Assembly: GCF_000016505.1 (NCBI RefSeq)
Contig: NC_009706.1
Span: forward strand, 1,116,001-1,180,000
Length of the DNA stretch: 64,000 nucleotides
Origin: Clostridium kluyveri DSM 555
GTDB taxonomy: Bacteria > Bacillota > Clostridia > Clostridiales > Clostridiaceae
Direction of reading: 5' to 3'
Positions within the stretch are counted from its first letter, which is position 1. Every line of letters begins with the position of its first letter. Shown here in pieces: positions 35,614 through 45,229 of this stretch. Under the pieces are notes generated by a model. The model did no database searches, was not told the origin of the DNA, and worked only from the letters and a program-made list of their open reading frames with translations. The translations under genes and the position numbers were made by a program.

Positions 35614-36915
35614 ATGAAAAAGGTGAAAATAGCGTTAATGGGGCTTGGAAATGTGGGAACCGGAGTTTGGATGATATTAGATTCCAATAAAAAAGAGATA
35701 ATGAAAAGATCCGGCTATGACGTGGAAGTGGCAAAAATCCTTGTGAGAAATAAAGATAAAAAAAGAGATGTGGAAGTTCCAGAGGAGATTATAACTACAG
35801 ATTTTAATGATATATTAGAAGATGATTCAATTAAAATTGTAATTGAAGTTATGGGTGGAATAGAACCTGCCAAAGAATATATGCTAAAATGTATGGACAG
35901 AAATAAACATATAGTAACTGCAAATAAAATGCTTATTGCAACTGAGGGAGATGAGCTTTTTGAAAAAGCTCATGACAAAGGTGTGGTATTTAATTATGAG
36001 GCCAGTGTGGCAGGAGGTATTCCTATAATAAAGGGAATAGAAGAGAGTTTGACTGCCAATAAAATAGAAGAATTTTATGGAATAGTAAATGGTACTACAA
36101 ATTATATCTTAAGCAAAATGCAGCTGGAAAGGCTGAATTTTGACGTGGCTCTAAAGCAGGCCCAGGATATGGGATATGCAGAAGCTGACCCTACCTCCGA
36201 TATTGAGGGATTTGATGCCCAGTATAAGCTTGCCATACTTTCATCTTTAGCTTTTGGAACAAAGGTGGATGTAAATAATGTATATAGAGAAGGCATTACA
36301 AAAATTGAATCCATAGACATGAAATATGCCAAAAAATTTGATATGGTAATCAAGCTGCTTGCTATTGCAAAGGAGAGTAATGGAAAACTTGAGCTTAAGG
36401 TACAGCCTACAATGATCCCGAAAGAGCATCCTCTTGCAAATGTATATGATTCCTTTAACGCCATATTTATAAAGGGAAATGCAGTAGGAGATCTGATGTT
36501 TTACGGAAGGGGAGCTGGAAGTCTTCCAACGGGTAGTGCTGTGGTAGGTGATATTGTTGCCATATTGAGGAGTAATGTAGATGTGGCAAATTACAGTCAT
36601 ATAGCACAAAATGACTTATGGCACAGGGAAATACAAAATATCAGTGAAAGCCATAGTAAATTTTATATCAGAATTACTGTAATAGATCAGCCGGGAGTGC
36701 TTGGAGAGATAACAACAATTTTAGGAAAATACAATGTAAGTCTCCGTTCTGTAATACAAAAAGGTGAAGAAAACTCCAAAGGTCAAGTGACAATAGTGTT
36801 ATTTACCCACAAGACCAGTGAAGCAGATGTAAGTAGTGCAATTGAGGAGCTTATGAATTTGAAACCAGTAATTACAATAGATAATGTTATAAGAATAGAA
36901 GACTTTAAAAATTAA
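35614..36915 (+). CDS. hom: Homoserine dehydrogenase with ACT domain
   Basis: A 433-residue enzyme that reduces aspartate semialdehyde to homoserine in threonine and methionine synthesis. ATG 35614 is chosen because GGAAGGAGAATGCAATT precedes it; a frame to 35545 adds unrelated residues. The NAD(P) motif is GLGNVGTGVW. The catalytic domain contains ANKMLIATEGDELFE, VNGTTNYILSKM and the lysine-bearing GYAEADPTSDIEGFDAQYK. The C-terminal ~80 residues are an ACT domain (YIRITVIDQPGVLGEITTIL) that usually mediates threonine feedback. Length matches Gram-positive Hom. It stands alone; thrB, thrC and aspartokinase are not adjacent. Confidence 0.95.
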   Translation: MKKVKIALMGLGNVGTGVWMILDSNKKEIMKRSGYDVEVAKILVRNKDKKRDVEVPEEIITTDFNDILEDDSIKIVIEVMGGIEPAKEYMLKCMDRNKHIVTANKMLIATEGDELFEKAHDKGVVFNYEASVAGGIPIIKGIEESLTANKIEEFYGIVNGTTNYILSKMQLERLNFDVALKQAQDMGYAEADPTSDIEGFDAQYKLAILSSLAFGTKVDVNNVYREGITKIESIDMKYAKKFDMVIKLLAIAKESNGKLELKVQPTMIPKEHPLANVYDSFNAIFIKGNAVGDLMFYGRGAGSLPTGSAVVGDIVAILRSNVDVANYSHIAQNDLWHREIQNISESHSKFYIRITVIDQPGVLGEITTILGKYNVSLRSVIQKGEENSKGQVTIVLFTHKTSEADVSSAIEELMNLKPVITIDNVIRIEDFKN

Positions 36916-36979
36916 TAGTTAAGGGTTAATAGTGAAGAGTTAAGGATGATTTTTTTCAGTGAAACTTCATAAAATCCAA

Positions 36980-37019
36980 CAAATCCCATTAAAGTTATGA
37001 TTTAATGGGATTTGTTTTT
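36980..37019. terminator. Bidirectional terminator between hom and pflA
   Basis: CAAATCCCATTAAA and TTTAATGGGATTTG form a perfect 14-bp stem with a 7-base loop. GTTTTTA follows on the plus strand for hom; the minus strand has a weaker T-rich tail serving pflA. Confidence 0.85.
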
Positions 37020-37069
37020 AAAGTTTTTCGAAACAAAGTGGAGAAAAAACTTTCATTTACTCTTCACTT

Positions 37070-37798
37070 TTAATTTTTAATCCTTAACTCTTTAATAATA
37101 TAATTTTCAAATATTTTTGCCTGTTTTATATCCATGGTACTGACATCATTTAATTTATAAGGTATTTTTAACTTATCATATTTATTTATCCCCAGTGTAT
37201 GGTATGGAAGAATTTCAAAATTGTCTATTTTATCTAAGGGTATATGACTGCGGATTATATTCAATAATTTGTCCATAGCTTCATAATTATCTGTAATTCC
37301 AGGCACCATTACATGTCTTAACCATAATCGGCAATTTGAACGGTTCACAGCCTCTAAAAAGTGATAAAATTCATCCATGGAACTTCCAGTCAAATTTTTA
37401 TAACCTTCTTTATCTACATGTTTTATATCCAGAATTACAAGATCTGTATATTTCAAAATTTCTTCATAGTTTCCCTTTCCAAAACCTGAAGTATCCAAGG
37501 CTGTGTTTATATTGTTTTCTTTGCACAGCTTGAAAAATTCAAGCAGGAATTCAGGCTGCATAAGTGGGTCCCCTCCAGAGCAGGTAACTCCTCCTCCTGA
37601 TTTTTCAAAATACACCTTGAATTTTAATACTTTTTTTATCAGTTCATTAGCTTCTATCTCCATACCCTCATCCATAATCCAGGTATCTGGATTATGGCAG
37701 AAGGCACATCTTAATCTGCACCCTTGAAAAAATACCACTACTCTTATTCCAGGACCGTCCACAAGCCCCATAGTTTCTATGGAATGAATTTTCCCCAT
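37070..37798 (-). CDS. pflA: Pyruvate formate-lyase activating enzyme
   Basis: A 242-residue radical SAM protein that generates the glycyl radical of PflB. The 4Fe-4S motif is CRLRCAFCHNPDTW (CX3CX2C). The GGGVTCSGGDPLMQPEF segment binds the SAM amino group, and DLVILDIKHVD and WLRHVMVPGITDN are typical of PFL activases. It starts 10 bases after the pflB stop, with AAAGGTGACTTT before the ATG, so the two genes are one operon. It should therefore share the control of the ZTP riboswitch upstream of pflB. It needs a reduced flavodoxin or ferredoxin and strictly anaerobic conditions. Confidence 0.96.
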   Translation of the reverse strand: MGKIHSIETMGLVDGPGIRVVVFFQGCRLRCAFCHNPDTWIMDEGMEIEANELIKKVLKFKVYFEKSGGGVTCSGGDPLMQPEFLLEFFKLCKENNINTALDTSGFGKGNYEEILKYTDLVILDIKHVDKEGYKNLTGSSMDEFYHFLEAVNRSNCRLWLRHVMVPGITDNYEAMDKLLNIIRSHIPLDKIDNFEILPYHTLGINKYDKLKIPYKLNDVSTMDIKQAKIFENYIIKELRIKN

Positions 37799-37808
37799 AA
37801 AGTCACCT

Positions 37809-40043
37809 TTAAACTCTTTGGTGGAAAGTTCTTTTGATTACTTCTTCCTGCTGCTGTCTTGTAAGTTTTATAAAATGAACTGCATATCCTGAAACACGTA
37901 TAGTCAAAGTTGGATATTTTTCGGGATTTTCCACAGCATCTAACAGGGTTTCACGGTGCATTACATTTACATTTAAATGGTGTGCTCCCTTTGAGAAATA
38001 TCCGTCCAAAATGGAGGCCAGATTATTTGTTCTTGTGTTTAAATCTTTTCCCAGGGCATCTGGTACAATGGAAAATGTATTTGAAACACCATCCTGGCAC
38101 ACAGAGCGATAAGGTATTTTAGCCACTGAATTTAAAGATGCCAGAGCGCCTTCCTTATCTCTTCCATGCATTGGGTTGGCACCTGGGGCAAAAGGTTCTC
38201 CTGATTTTCTTCCATCTGGTGTGGCTCCTGTCTTTTTACCGTACATTACATTTGAAGTTATGGTAAGTACAGAGAGGGTATGCTCTGCATTTCTATAGGT
38301 TTCAGTTTTTCTGAGTTCACTTATGAATTTATTTACAATTTCCACAGCTATATCATCTACTCTGTCATCATCATTACCGTACTTTGGAAAATCACCTTCT
38401 GTTTTAAAAGCCACTGCTGTGCCTTTCTGGTTTCTAATTGGGGTAACTTTTCCATATTTTATGGCACTCAATGAGTCCGCTGCCACTGAAAGACCAGCTA
38501 TACCGCAGGCAAGAAATCTGTGGACCTTGGTATCATGAAGGGCCATAAGTCCTGCCTCATAGGCATATTTATCGTGCATATAGTGAATGGTGTTGAGGGC
38601 ATTTACATATAATTTTGCCACATATTCAAGTACCTTAAAATAATTTTTCTTTACTTTTTCATAATTTAGAATCTCATCTTCCATTTTTTCTATATGGGGT
38701 ACTATTTTTTCAAAGGTTTTTTCATCTGAGCCCTGGTTTATGGCATATAAGAGGGATTTTGCAATATTGCATCTGGCACCGAAAAATTGCATTTCTTTTC
38801 CCAGAGCCATGGCAGATACACAGCAGGCTATGCCATAGTCATCTCCATATACAGGTCTCATAAGGTCATCATTTTCATACTGCAGAGCATCTGTTTCAAT
38901 AGACATTCTGCTGCAGTATTTTTTAAAAGGCTCAGGCAAGTTTTGTGACCATAGTATTGTTATATTTGGTTCAGGGGCAGGTCCTAAGTTTGTAAGGGTA
39001 TTTAAAAATCTATAGGAGTTTTTAGTAACCAGTGTTCTTCCATCTATGGACATACCACCTATGCATTCAGTTACCCAGTTAGGGTCTCCAGCAAATAGTT
39101 CATTATAGTCTGGAGTTCTCAAATGTCTTTCAAGTCTTAATTTTATTACAAATTGATCTATAAGTTCCTGGGCTTCTTGTTCAGTTAAAGCCCCTTCTTT
39201 TAAATCCCTTTCAATATATATATCCAAAAATGTAGAAACCCTTCCAAGAGACATTGCAGCTCCGTTATTTTCTTTTATGCCTGCCAGGTAGCCAAGATAG
39301 GTAAATTGTACGGCTTCCTTTGCATTTCCGGCTGGATTTGATATGTCTATTCCATAACTTGCAGCCATATTTTTAATCTTATAAAGAGCTTTTATCTGCT
39401 CTGATACTTCTTCTCTCTGTCTTAGTATGTCTTCCAGCATATCAGGACTTTTAAGGGTCTTTAAATCTTTCTTCTTTTCTTCAATTAAATAATCTATTCC
39501 ATAGAGTGCAACTCTTCTAAAATCTCCTATTATTCTTCCTCTTCCATAGGCATCTGGAAGTCCTGTTATAAGACCTACATGTCTTGCAGCTCTTATTTCC
39601 TCTGTGTATGAATCAAATACACCTTCGTTGTGGGTTTTTCTGTATTTTGTAAATATATTGTTCATATTCTCATCAATTCTGTATCCATAATCTGTAAGGG
39701 CATCTTTAGCCATCTTTATTCCACCAAAAGGATTTACTATTCTTTTAAGTGGTGCATCTGTCTGCAGTCCCACAATAACTTCATTCTCCTTGTCTATATA
39801 ACCAGGCTTAAAATTATCTATTCCAGATACAGTATTTGTATCTACATCCAACACTCCACCTTTTTTAATTTCTTCTAAAATAAGTTCTTCAGATTTTTTC
39901 CATACTTTTTTGGTTTTTTCTGTAGGGGAGGTTAAAAAACTTTCATCTCCAGTGTAAGGAGTGTAATTTTTTTGTATGAAATTTCTTACGTCAATATTTT
40001 CTGTCCAATTTCCTGTGTTAAAATTCTTCCATTTTTTTTTCAT
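37809..40043 (-). CDS. pflB: Formate C-acetyltransferase (pyruvate formate-lyase)
   Basis: A 744-residue glycyl-radical enzyme that splits pyruvate with CoA into acetyl-CoA and formate. In many clostridia it works in reverse or chiefly supplies formate for one-carbon metabolism. ATG 40043 is chosen because AAGAGGGGCTTTT precedes it; an upstream TTG at 40061 overlaps that site. The catalytic cysteine pair is in [10 protein letters not shown], and the radical glycine is in [12 protein letters not shown] near the C-terminus. Length matches E. coli PflB (760). pflA follows directly. A ZTP riboswitch with terminator precedes the gene, which links expression to folate one-carbon and purine status. 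Confidence 0.97.
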   Translation of the reverse strand: MKKKWKNFNTGNWTENIDVRNFIQKNYTPYTGDESFLTSPTEKTKKVWKKSEELILEEIKKGGVLDVDTNTVSGIDNFKPGYIDKENEVIVGLQTDAPLKRIVNPFGGIKMAKDALTDYGYRIDENMNNIFTKYRKTHNEGVFDSYTEEIRAARHVGLITGLPDAYGRGRIIGDFRRVALYGIDYLIEEKKKDLKTLKSPDMLEDILRQREEVSEQIKALYKIKNMAASYGIDISNPAGNAKEAVQFTYLGYLAGIKENNGAAMSLGRVSTFLDIYIERDLKEGALTEQEAQELIDQFVIKLRLERHLRTPDYNELFAGDPNWVTECIGGMSIDGRTLVTKNSYRFLNTLTNLGPAPEPNITILWSQNLPEPFKKYCSRMSIETDALQYENDDLMRPVYGDDYGIACCVSAMALGKEMQFFGARCNIAKSLLYAINQGSDEKTFEKIVPHIEKMEDEILNYEKVKKNYFKVLEYVAKLYVNALNTIHYMHDKYAYEAGLMALHDTKVHRFLACGIAGLSVAADSLSAIKYGKVTPIRNQKGTAVAFKTEGDFPKYGNDDDRVDDIAVEIVNKFISELRKTETYRNAEHTLSVLTITSNVMYGKKTGATPDGRKSGEPFAPGANPMHGRDKEGALASLNSVAKIPYRSVCQDGVSNTFSIVPDALGKDLNTRTNNLASILDGYFSKGAHHLNVNVMHRETLLDAVENPEKYPTLTIRVSGYAVHFIKLTRQQQEEVIKRTFHQRV

Positions 40044-40121
40044 AAAAGCCCCTCTTTTCAATAATATTTTGTAATTTGTAATGAATTCAATTGCAAATTA
40101 TCTTAATTCTTGATATTAATC

Positions 40122-40217
40122 AAAAAGACCACCTGGACTTTTTGATTGCCCAGGCGGTCGGCTTTTAAAAATCGTACTCCTTGTGGTTAATTCCACTGCC
40201 GCCGGTTATACGATTCC
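40122..40217 (-). promoter_or_regulatory. ZTP (pfl motif) riboswitch with terminator, upstream of pflB
   Basis: Read on the minus strand, the aptamer runs from about 40217 (GGAATCGTATAACCGGCGGC, then GTGGAATTAACCAC and GGAGTACGA) to the highly conserved CCGCCTGGGCA (40147-40157). These match the pfl/ZTP consensus. GACCGCCTGG (40150-40159) also pairs with CCAGGTGGTC (40127-40136) to form a terminator ending in TTTTT (40122-40126). Aptamer and terminator share that segment, so ligand binding should block termination and switch pflBA on. The ligand assignment (ZTP or ZMP) comes from the family. Confidence 0.93.
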
Positions 40218-40301
40218 TTCAAATCAATTTTGTGCAACACTAAAATATCATATTTATATTATTGTGTCAATATAAATAGGGAAGATTTTTAAATTCTTTA
40301 A

Positions 40302-42260
40302 TCATAAAAATCGCTGTAGAATATTTTTTAATATATATATATCGAAAGGTTTTGAAATATAATCATCCATTCCTCCTTCAATACAAAGTTCTCTATCACC
40401 GGGCATGGCGTATGCAGTCATTGCAATTATAGGCATGTGACATTTTTCGTGAAGTTCATTTTTCCTAATTATCTTTGTGGTTTCAAGGCCATTTAATTCT
40501 GGCATTTGTATATCCATAAGTATTAAATCTACAGACATGGTTTCCAGAATTTTTAATGCCTGGTTTCCATTATAGGCACTTAAAAAATTATAACCTAGTT
40601 TTTTTAACATACCGCAGGCTATTTGCATATTTATTTCATTATCTTCTACTATCAAAATATTTTTGTTTAAAGTGTGGGGAACAGTATCCTCGGGCATTAA
40701 TTTGCTATCTACAGCTTTATTGAAATACAGTAAAAATTCTGCTGTAAAACTAAAAGTACTTCCTATATTTTCAGCACTTTCAAACCATATGTCTCCATTC
40801 ATGATTTTTACTAGTTCTTTAGATATTAAAAGTCCAAGACCTGTAGTAGAATAATATTCATTTTGAGGTACTTGTTGATAAACAAATCTTTTAAAGATCT
40901 GTTTTTTGAATTTTTCTTTAATACCTGTACCTGTGTCTTCTATGGAGAACTCCAAAATTACCTTTTCATTTACTTGAGATATTTTTTTGACTTTAAATAA
41001 TATATGCCCTTTCTTTGTAAATTTAAGTGAATTATTAAACAGATTTATAAGGATCTGTTTTAATTTTAATTCATCTCCTATTAATTCAGAGGGAATCAAA
41101 GGATCTATGAAATATGTGAATTTTATATTTTTGTTTGAGCATGCATATGAAATTTCCCTTATGAAAGTATCCAGCATATTTTTCAAATCAAATACTTTCA
41201 TATGTAATTCAATTTTACCTGATTCTATTTTGGATATATCTAAAATGTTATTAGTTATATCCAATAGGTGAGTTGAGGAGTTTCTTAATATTTCCAGATA
41301 TGGTCTTGTACATTCTCTTATCTCCATTAATGAAATTAAGTCAATGGTTCCTATAATGCCATTTAGTGGAGTTCTAATTTCATGACTCATATTTGCAAGA
41401 AAGTTAGCTTTTGCTATATTTGCATTTTCAGCTTCTATTTTTGCTTTTTCCAGTTCTATATAATTACTTCTTAATTCTTCTTCTGTAGAAGCAAGTTCTT
41501 CATATATAGCTGAAAGTTCTTCATATTTTTCTTTTAATTGCTTTTCCTTTGATTTTTTATCTGATATATCTCTGGCAATTGCTGATGCCCCTATAATTTT
41601 TTTTTCTCTATTGTAAATTGGGGAAATGCATATTGATACCAATATCTTTTTTCCGCTTTTGGTTAATCGAGTAGTTTCATGGTGGTATATTTCTATACCT
41701 TTTTTTGTTTTATCTAGAATTATCTCCACATCTCCAATGGTTTCATCAGGTATAAGTTTAGATATATGCGTCCCTATAATTTCATCTTTCTTATAACCAT
41801 AGAGCTTTTCAGCGCCTTTGTTCCAACTTGTAATAATATCATTTAAATCTTTACTTAAAATGGCATCCTCTGAATATTCCACAATAGAAGCAAGAGTTTC
41901 TATTTCTTCTTCTCTTTGTAATTCTAATGTAATATCTCTTATGAGATTTAAAATTATTTTATTTGAATTTAATTCCATGGGAATAAAAGATACCTCTACA
42001 GGAAATTTTAAACTATCTTTTGTGCAATAGAAGGTATTAAAATGAAACTCCTCACTGTTAAAATTTTTTAACTGGTTGATTACAGCTCTTTTTTCATCTG
42101 ATGAGATTAGATTAAATACAGTCATTGACAGGAGTTCTTCCTTTGTATACTTTAAAACTGATAAAGCCTTTTTATTGCCACATATTATTTTCCACTGCAT
42201 ATCTAATATTAATGTAATATATTTAGAGTCTTTTGATATTTTTTTGTTTAAATTATTCAA
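40302..42260 (-). CDS. Soluble PAS-PAS hybrid histidine kinase
   Basis: A 652-residue cytoplasmic hybrid kinase with no membrane segment. TTG 42260 is chosen because TTGGAGGATTTCAAT precedes it, overlapping the end of the EAL frame; a TTG at 42275 lacks a site. Two PAS domains (about 10-115 and 120-245; the second contains GYKKDEIIGTHISKLIPDE) are followed by a coiled coil, the H-box FLANMSHEIRTPLNGIIG, an ATPase domain with FNNSLKFTKKG and DTGTGI, and a C-terminal receiver (ILIVEDNEINMQIACGMLKK, phospho-Asp in LILMDIQMPEL, KPF). It is translationally coupled to the GGDEF-EAL gene, which suggests a shared c-di-GMP pathway. Signal and downstream partner are unknown; no Hpt protein is adjacent. 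Confidence 0.93.
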   Translation of the reverse strand: MNNLNKKISKDSKYITLILDMQWKIICGNKKALSVLKYTKEELLSMTVFNLISSDEKRAVINQLKNFNSEEFHFNTFYCTKDSLKFPVEVSFIPMELNSNKIILNLIRDITLELQREEEIETLASIVEYSEDAILSKDLNDIITSWNKGAEKLYGYKKDEIIGTHISKLIPDETIGDVEIILDKTKKGIEIYHHETTRLTKSGKKILVSICISPIYNREKKIIGASAIARDISDKKSKEKQLKEKYEELSAIYEELASTEEELRSNYIELEKAKIEAENANIAKANFLANMSHEIRTPLNGIIGTIDLISLMEIRECTRPYLEILRNSSTHLLDITNNILDISKIESGKIELHMKVFDLKNMLDTFIREISYACSNKNIKFTYFIDPLIPSELIGDELKLKQILINLFNNSLKFTKKGHILFKVKKISQVNEKVILEFSIEDTGTGIKEKFKKQIFKRFVYQQVPQNEYYSTTGLGLLISKELVKIMNGDIWFESAENIGSTFSFTAEFLLYFNKAVDSKLMPEDTVPHTLNKNILIVEDNEINMQIACGMLKKLGYNFLSAYNGNQALKILETMSVDLILMDIQMPELNGLETTKIIRKNELHEKCHMPIIAMTAYAMPGDRELCIEGGMDDYISKPFDIYILKNILQRFL

Positions 42261-43956
42261 ATTGAAATCCTCCAAATTTATTTTTTTCTTTTAAGATATT
42301 TTCAATTTTATTTACAGGCAGAGGTTTACTAAAATAATATCCCTGAATTATGTTGCAACCAATATGGAGAAGGCAGTCTAGCTGTCTTTTAGTTTCGACA
42401 CCTTCTGCAATAATGTTATAATTTAACGATTTACATAGATTAATTATAGATTTTATTACAGCTTTATTCTTTTTACTTTCGATATTATCAATAAAAGATT
42501 TGTCAATTTTTAATGTATTTACTGGCAATATGGTTAAATAGTTTAAAGATGAATATCCTGTACCAAAATCATCTATTGCAACTCTGACCCCTTTTTTTAG
42601 CAGTTCATCTAAGGTTTTTATTTTGCATGCGTATAAATCTATCAATGTACCCTCTGTTATTTCAATTTCCAGTAGAGAAGGGGAAATTTGATTTTTTTCA
42701 CATATATTAATAAGCCTGGTAATAAAATCACTATTTCTCAATTGAATAGGAGAAACATTTACTGATATGGTTTCTATCTTAAAACCCTTTAGTTGTAATT
42801 CATAGATCATTTTACATACGGAATTTAGAACCCATTCACCTATGTCTATAATAATTCCTGTGCTTTCACATATTGGTATGAATTCTTGTGGTGAAATAAA
42901 GCCAAGTTTTCTATTTTTCCATCTTAGTAGAGATTCAAAGCCTATTACTTTATTTTCTACAGCATCTATTTGAGGTTGATATAGTATATAAAGTTCATTA
43001 TTTTCAATTGCTGTTTTGAGTTCCTGCTCAATAATAAGTTTTCTTCGATAAAAATAAAATAATTCTTTTTTAAAAAAAGTAGTAGTGTTTTTGCCCTTTT
43101 GTTTTGATTCAAATACTGCTAAATCCGCATATTTTTACAGTTCTGCTACATCGCTGCTATCTTCCGGAAATAGAGCAATACCTATACTTATGGTTATATA
43201 TATTTGTTTTTCTTTAACCTCAAAAGGATTTTTTAGATAATGGGATATTTCCATACAGAGTTTTTTTAATTCATTATAGGAATTAAGTTTGTCAATAAGG
43301 AGCATAAATTCATCTCCTCCAAGTCGATATAAAGTTCCATAAGGTTCTATACACATGGCTATCAGCTGGGAGAAAATTACAAGAAGTAGATCTCCATAAT
43401 CATGGCCGAAGGTATCGTTAACTGATTTAAAGTCATCAATGTCTATAAATATCAGGGCACCGTTTTTATAGTTGTCTAAGATTGTTTTTAAGTCGTTTCT
43501 AAATAAGATTCTGTTTGGCAATCCTGTGAGAGAATCGTAGTAAGCAGAGTAATTAATATATTCTTCTAATCTCTTTTTTTGTGTTACATCATTTATTGAA
43601 CCGGAAAGTAAAATTATTTCACCTGCTGAATTTCTGGTGGCGGCACCTTTAACAAGTAATGATCTAATATGCTTTTCCTTGGTTGATATTTTGAATTCAC
43701 TTCTGTAAGTTTCCGTATTGCCTTTTATAAAAAAAGTTAAATCGTTTTTGGCACTTAGTTTATCCGGGGGGATAACAATTTCTTCAATAAAATCAAATAG
43801 ATTCTTAAAATTTTCAGTGTTATATCCTAGGATATTTTTAAAGTTATCTGAAAAAAATATACAACATTTTTCCAAATCCCATTCCCAAAGTGAAATATTG
43901 GCTCCAGTTAAGGCTCTTTTGTATATTTGTTCATTGCTTCCATTATAAATTTCCAT
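42253..43956 (-). pseudogene. PAS-GGDEF-EAL c-di-GMP enzyme interrupted by one in-frame TAA
   Basis: The frame is continuous for 566 codons except for one TAA at 43135-43137. Before it are a PAS domain (ISLWEWDLEKCCIFFSDNFK) and a GGDEF domain with YRLGGDEFMLL. After it the same frame gives KYADLAVFESKQKGKN, the usual linker, and a full EAL domain: GFESLLRW (variant of EALLRW), EITEG, AIDDFGTGYSS, LKIDKSFID and IAEGVET. Relatives read LLK.AD where this has L-stop-K, so TTA to TAA is the simplest change. The ATG at 43956 has TAGGAGGTTAAT. The N-terminal 273-residue GGDEF piece could still be made, but it lacks the end of its domain. A downstream restart at 42810 would lack the EAL motif itself. 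It is divergent from the pilus operon. Confidence 0.85.
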
Positions 43957-44166
43957 ATTAACCTCCTATTTTATAAGGATATTTAAAGGCTAGTATATTC
44001 ATTTTTAAATTGATATTTATATGTAGATTAATTATAGTATAAATAATAAAATTTGAATATACTGTATAATAAAATGTCATATTATGCAAGTATAATTTTT
44101 ACGGTTATTAGAGTGATTTGAGTGAAAGTTTTAATATTTGGCAGTTAAATTATTTTCCAAAGTTTA

Positions 44167-44195
44167 TTGAAACTGGAGTGTTTTTATGCTAAAAT
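44167..44195 (+). promoter_or_regulatory. Promoter of the type IV pilus operon
   Basis: TTGAAA (44167-44172) and TAAAAT (44190-44195) are separated by 17 bases. The predicted transcription start is near 44202, only a few bases before the c-di-GMP-II aptamer begins. That spacing is what a transcriptional riboswitch needs. The 210 bases between here and the divergent gene are AT-rich and hold no other clear signal. Confidence 0.7.
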
Positions 44196-44205
44196 TAAAC
44201 AAATT

Positions 44206-44322
44206 GAGGGGAACGATGAGGTACACACTTTAATTTGGGCATCCTTGTGTGTATTGGAGTTAGTGATGCAACCGACCCTGTATTCATAAATATTTTATGG
44301 ATACAGGGTTTTGCTTTTTAAA
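44206..44322 (+). promoter_or_regulatory. c-di-GMP-II riboswitch with overlapping terminator
   Basis: The aptamer (44206-44280) carries the class II signature: GGGGAACGATGA, TTTAATTTGGGCA (44229-44241), GAGTTAGT (44257-44264) and GCAACCGACC (44268-44277). A terminator follows: CCCTGTATTCATAAA (44276-44290) pairs with TTTATGGATACAGGG (44294-44308), with one G-U/T mismatch-type pair, then TTTTGCTTTTT. The CCCTG segment is shared between aptamer stem P1 and the terminator. Ligand binding should therefore prevent termination, turning pilus expression on at high c-di-GMP, as for C. difficile pilA1. The ON direction is inferred from this overlap. Confidence 0.93.
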
Positions 44323-44336
44323 AATGGAGAATAACT

Positions 44337-45089
44337 ATGGATATTTATTATGGTATTTTGGCTTTTATTTTTGGAACTATCATAGGAAGCTTTTTAAATG
44401 TTTGTATATATAGAATACCTAAAGGTGAGTCTATTTTACATCCACCTTCTCATTGTATGAATTGTAATAAAAAAATCAAGGCCTATGATATGATTCCTGT
44501 AATAAGTTATATCATTTTGAGAGGAAGATGCAGATATTGCGGCAAAAAGATACATTTAAGGTATCCTGTCTTAGAATTTATAACGGGTTTATTATATGTG
44601 CTTATTTACATTAACTTTGGAGTGGGTATAGAGCTTATAAAATATATGGTATTCATTAGTATTATGATTGTAATAGGAATGATAGATTTCCATACCACGG
44701 ATGTTTACCTTAAAACTACAGGTACAGGCATCATTGCTGGCATAATATTTTTAGTCATATATTTTTATATAGGACTTCCTATAAAAACCTATGTTTATGG
44801 AGGGGTATCAGCAGGGGTATTTATAGCTTTAATTATCCTTATAACAAAAGGAGGCATGGGCTGGGGAGATGTGGAGATTGCACTTATATGCGGACTATTT
44901 TTAGGGTTTAAGTATACGATGTTAATGTTATTTCTAGCCTTTATTATAGGAGCTGTTATAGGGCTTGTACTTATTTTACTTGGGAAAAAATCCAGAAAGG
45001 ATTATATTCCCTTTGGGCCATTTATTGTTATAGCTTCTTTTATTACAGTATTTTTAGGACAAAGTATTTTAAACTGGTACTTGTTTTAA
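44337..45089 (+). CDS. pilD: Prepilin peptidase
   Basis: A 250-residue polytopic membrane aspartyl protease that cleaves the leader of type IV prepilins and often methylates the new N-terminus. The N-terminal methyltransferase-like part has SFLNVCIYRIPKGESI and two cytoplasmic CXXC pairs (CMNCNKK, CRYCGKK). The catalytic Asp residues lie in GMIDFHTTD and in the GXGD motif of KGGMGWGDVEIAL. Six to eight hydrophobic helices follow this order. The ATG follows AATGGAGAATAACT. It is the first gene after the riboswitch, so processing capacity would be switched together with the pilins. Confidence 0.95.
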   Translation: MDIYYGILAFIFGTIIGSFLNVCIYRIPKGESILHPPSHCMNCNKKIKAYDMIPVISYIILRGRCRYCGKKIHLRYPVLEFITGLLYVLIYINFGVGIELIKYMVFISIMIVIGMIDFHTTDVYLKTTGTGIIAGIIFLVIYFYIGLPIKTYVYGGVSAGVFIALIILITKGGMGWGDVEIALICGLFLGFKYTMLMLFLAFIIGAVIGLVLILLGKKSRKDYIPFGPFIVIASFITVFLGQSILNWYLF

Positions 45090-45229
45090 ATATCTAAAAT
45101 TGACTGGTTAGGGGGGAGAAGGAGAGAAATAATAGAATGTAAGAATGAGTTAATAACTTTTATTGGTGAAATGTGTAAAAAATCAATTGATTAATCTCTA
45201 AATTTTTAATTAAGGGGGAGAAAAATATT

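Noticed and set aside
40122-40217. The structured region before pflB as a tetrahydrofolate or T-box element.
   Set aside because: CCGCCTGGGCA with GGCGGC and GGAGTACGA matches the pfl/ZTP motif; no T-box GGTGG..CCGCG or THF core is present.
42253-43956. Treating the GGDEF and EAL parts as two normal genes.
   Set aside because: They are in the same frame, the segment between is the usual inter-domain linker plus the EAL N-terminus including the ESLLRW motif, and no start signal exists after the stop.
44206-44280. A class I (GEMM) c-di-GMP riboswitch.
   Set aside because: The GEMM-I core (GCAAA-type and GNRA receptor pattern) is missing, while the class II GCAACCGACC end and TTTGGGCA are present.
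45181-45192. The palindrome AATCAATTGATT upstream of pilA as an operator.
   Set aside because: A 12-bp A/T-rich palindrome is expected by chance in this sequence and it does not overlap a recognisable promoter.
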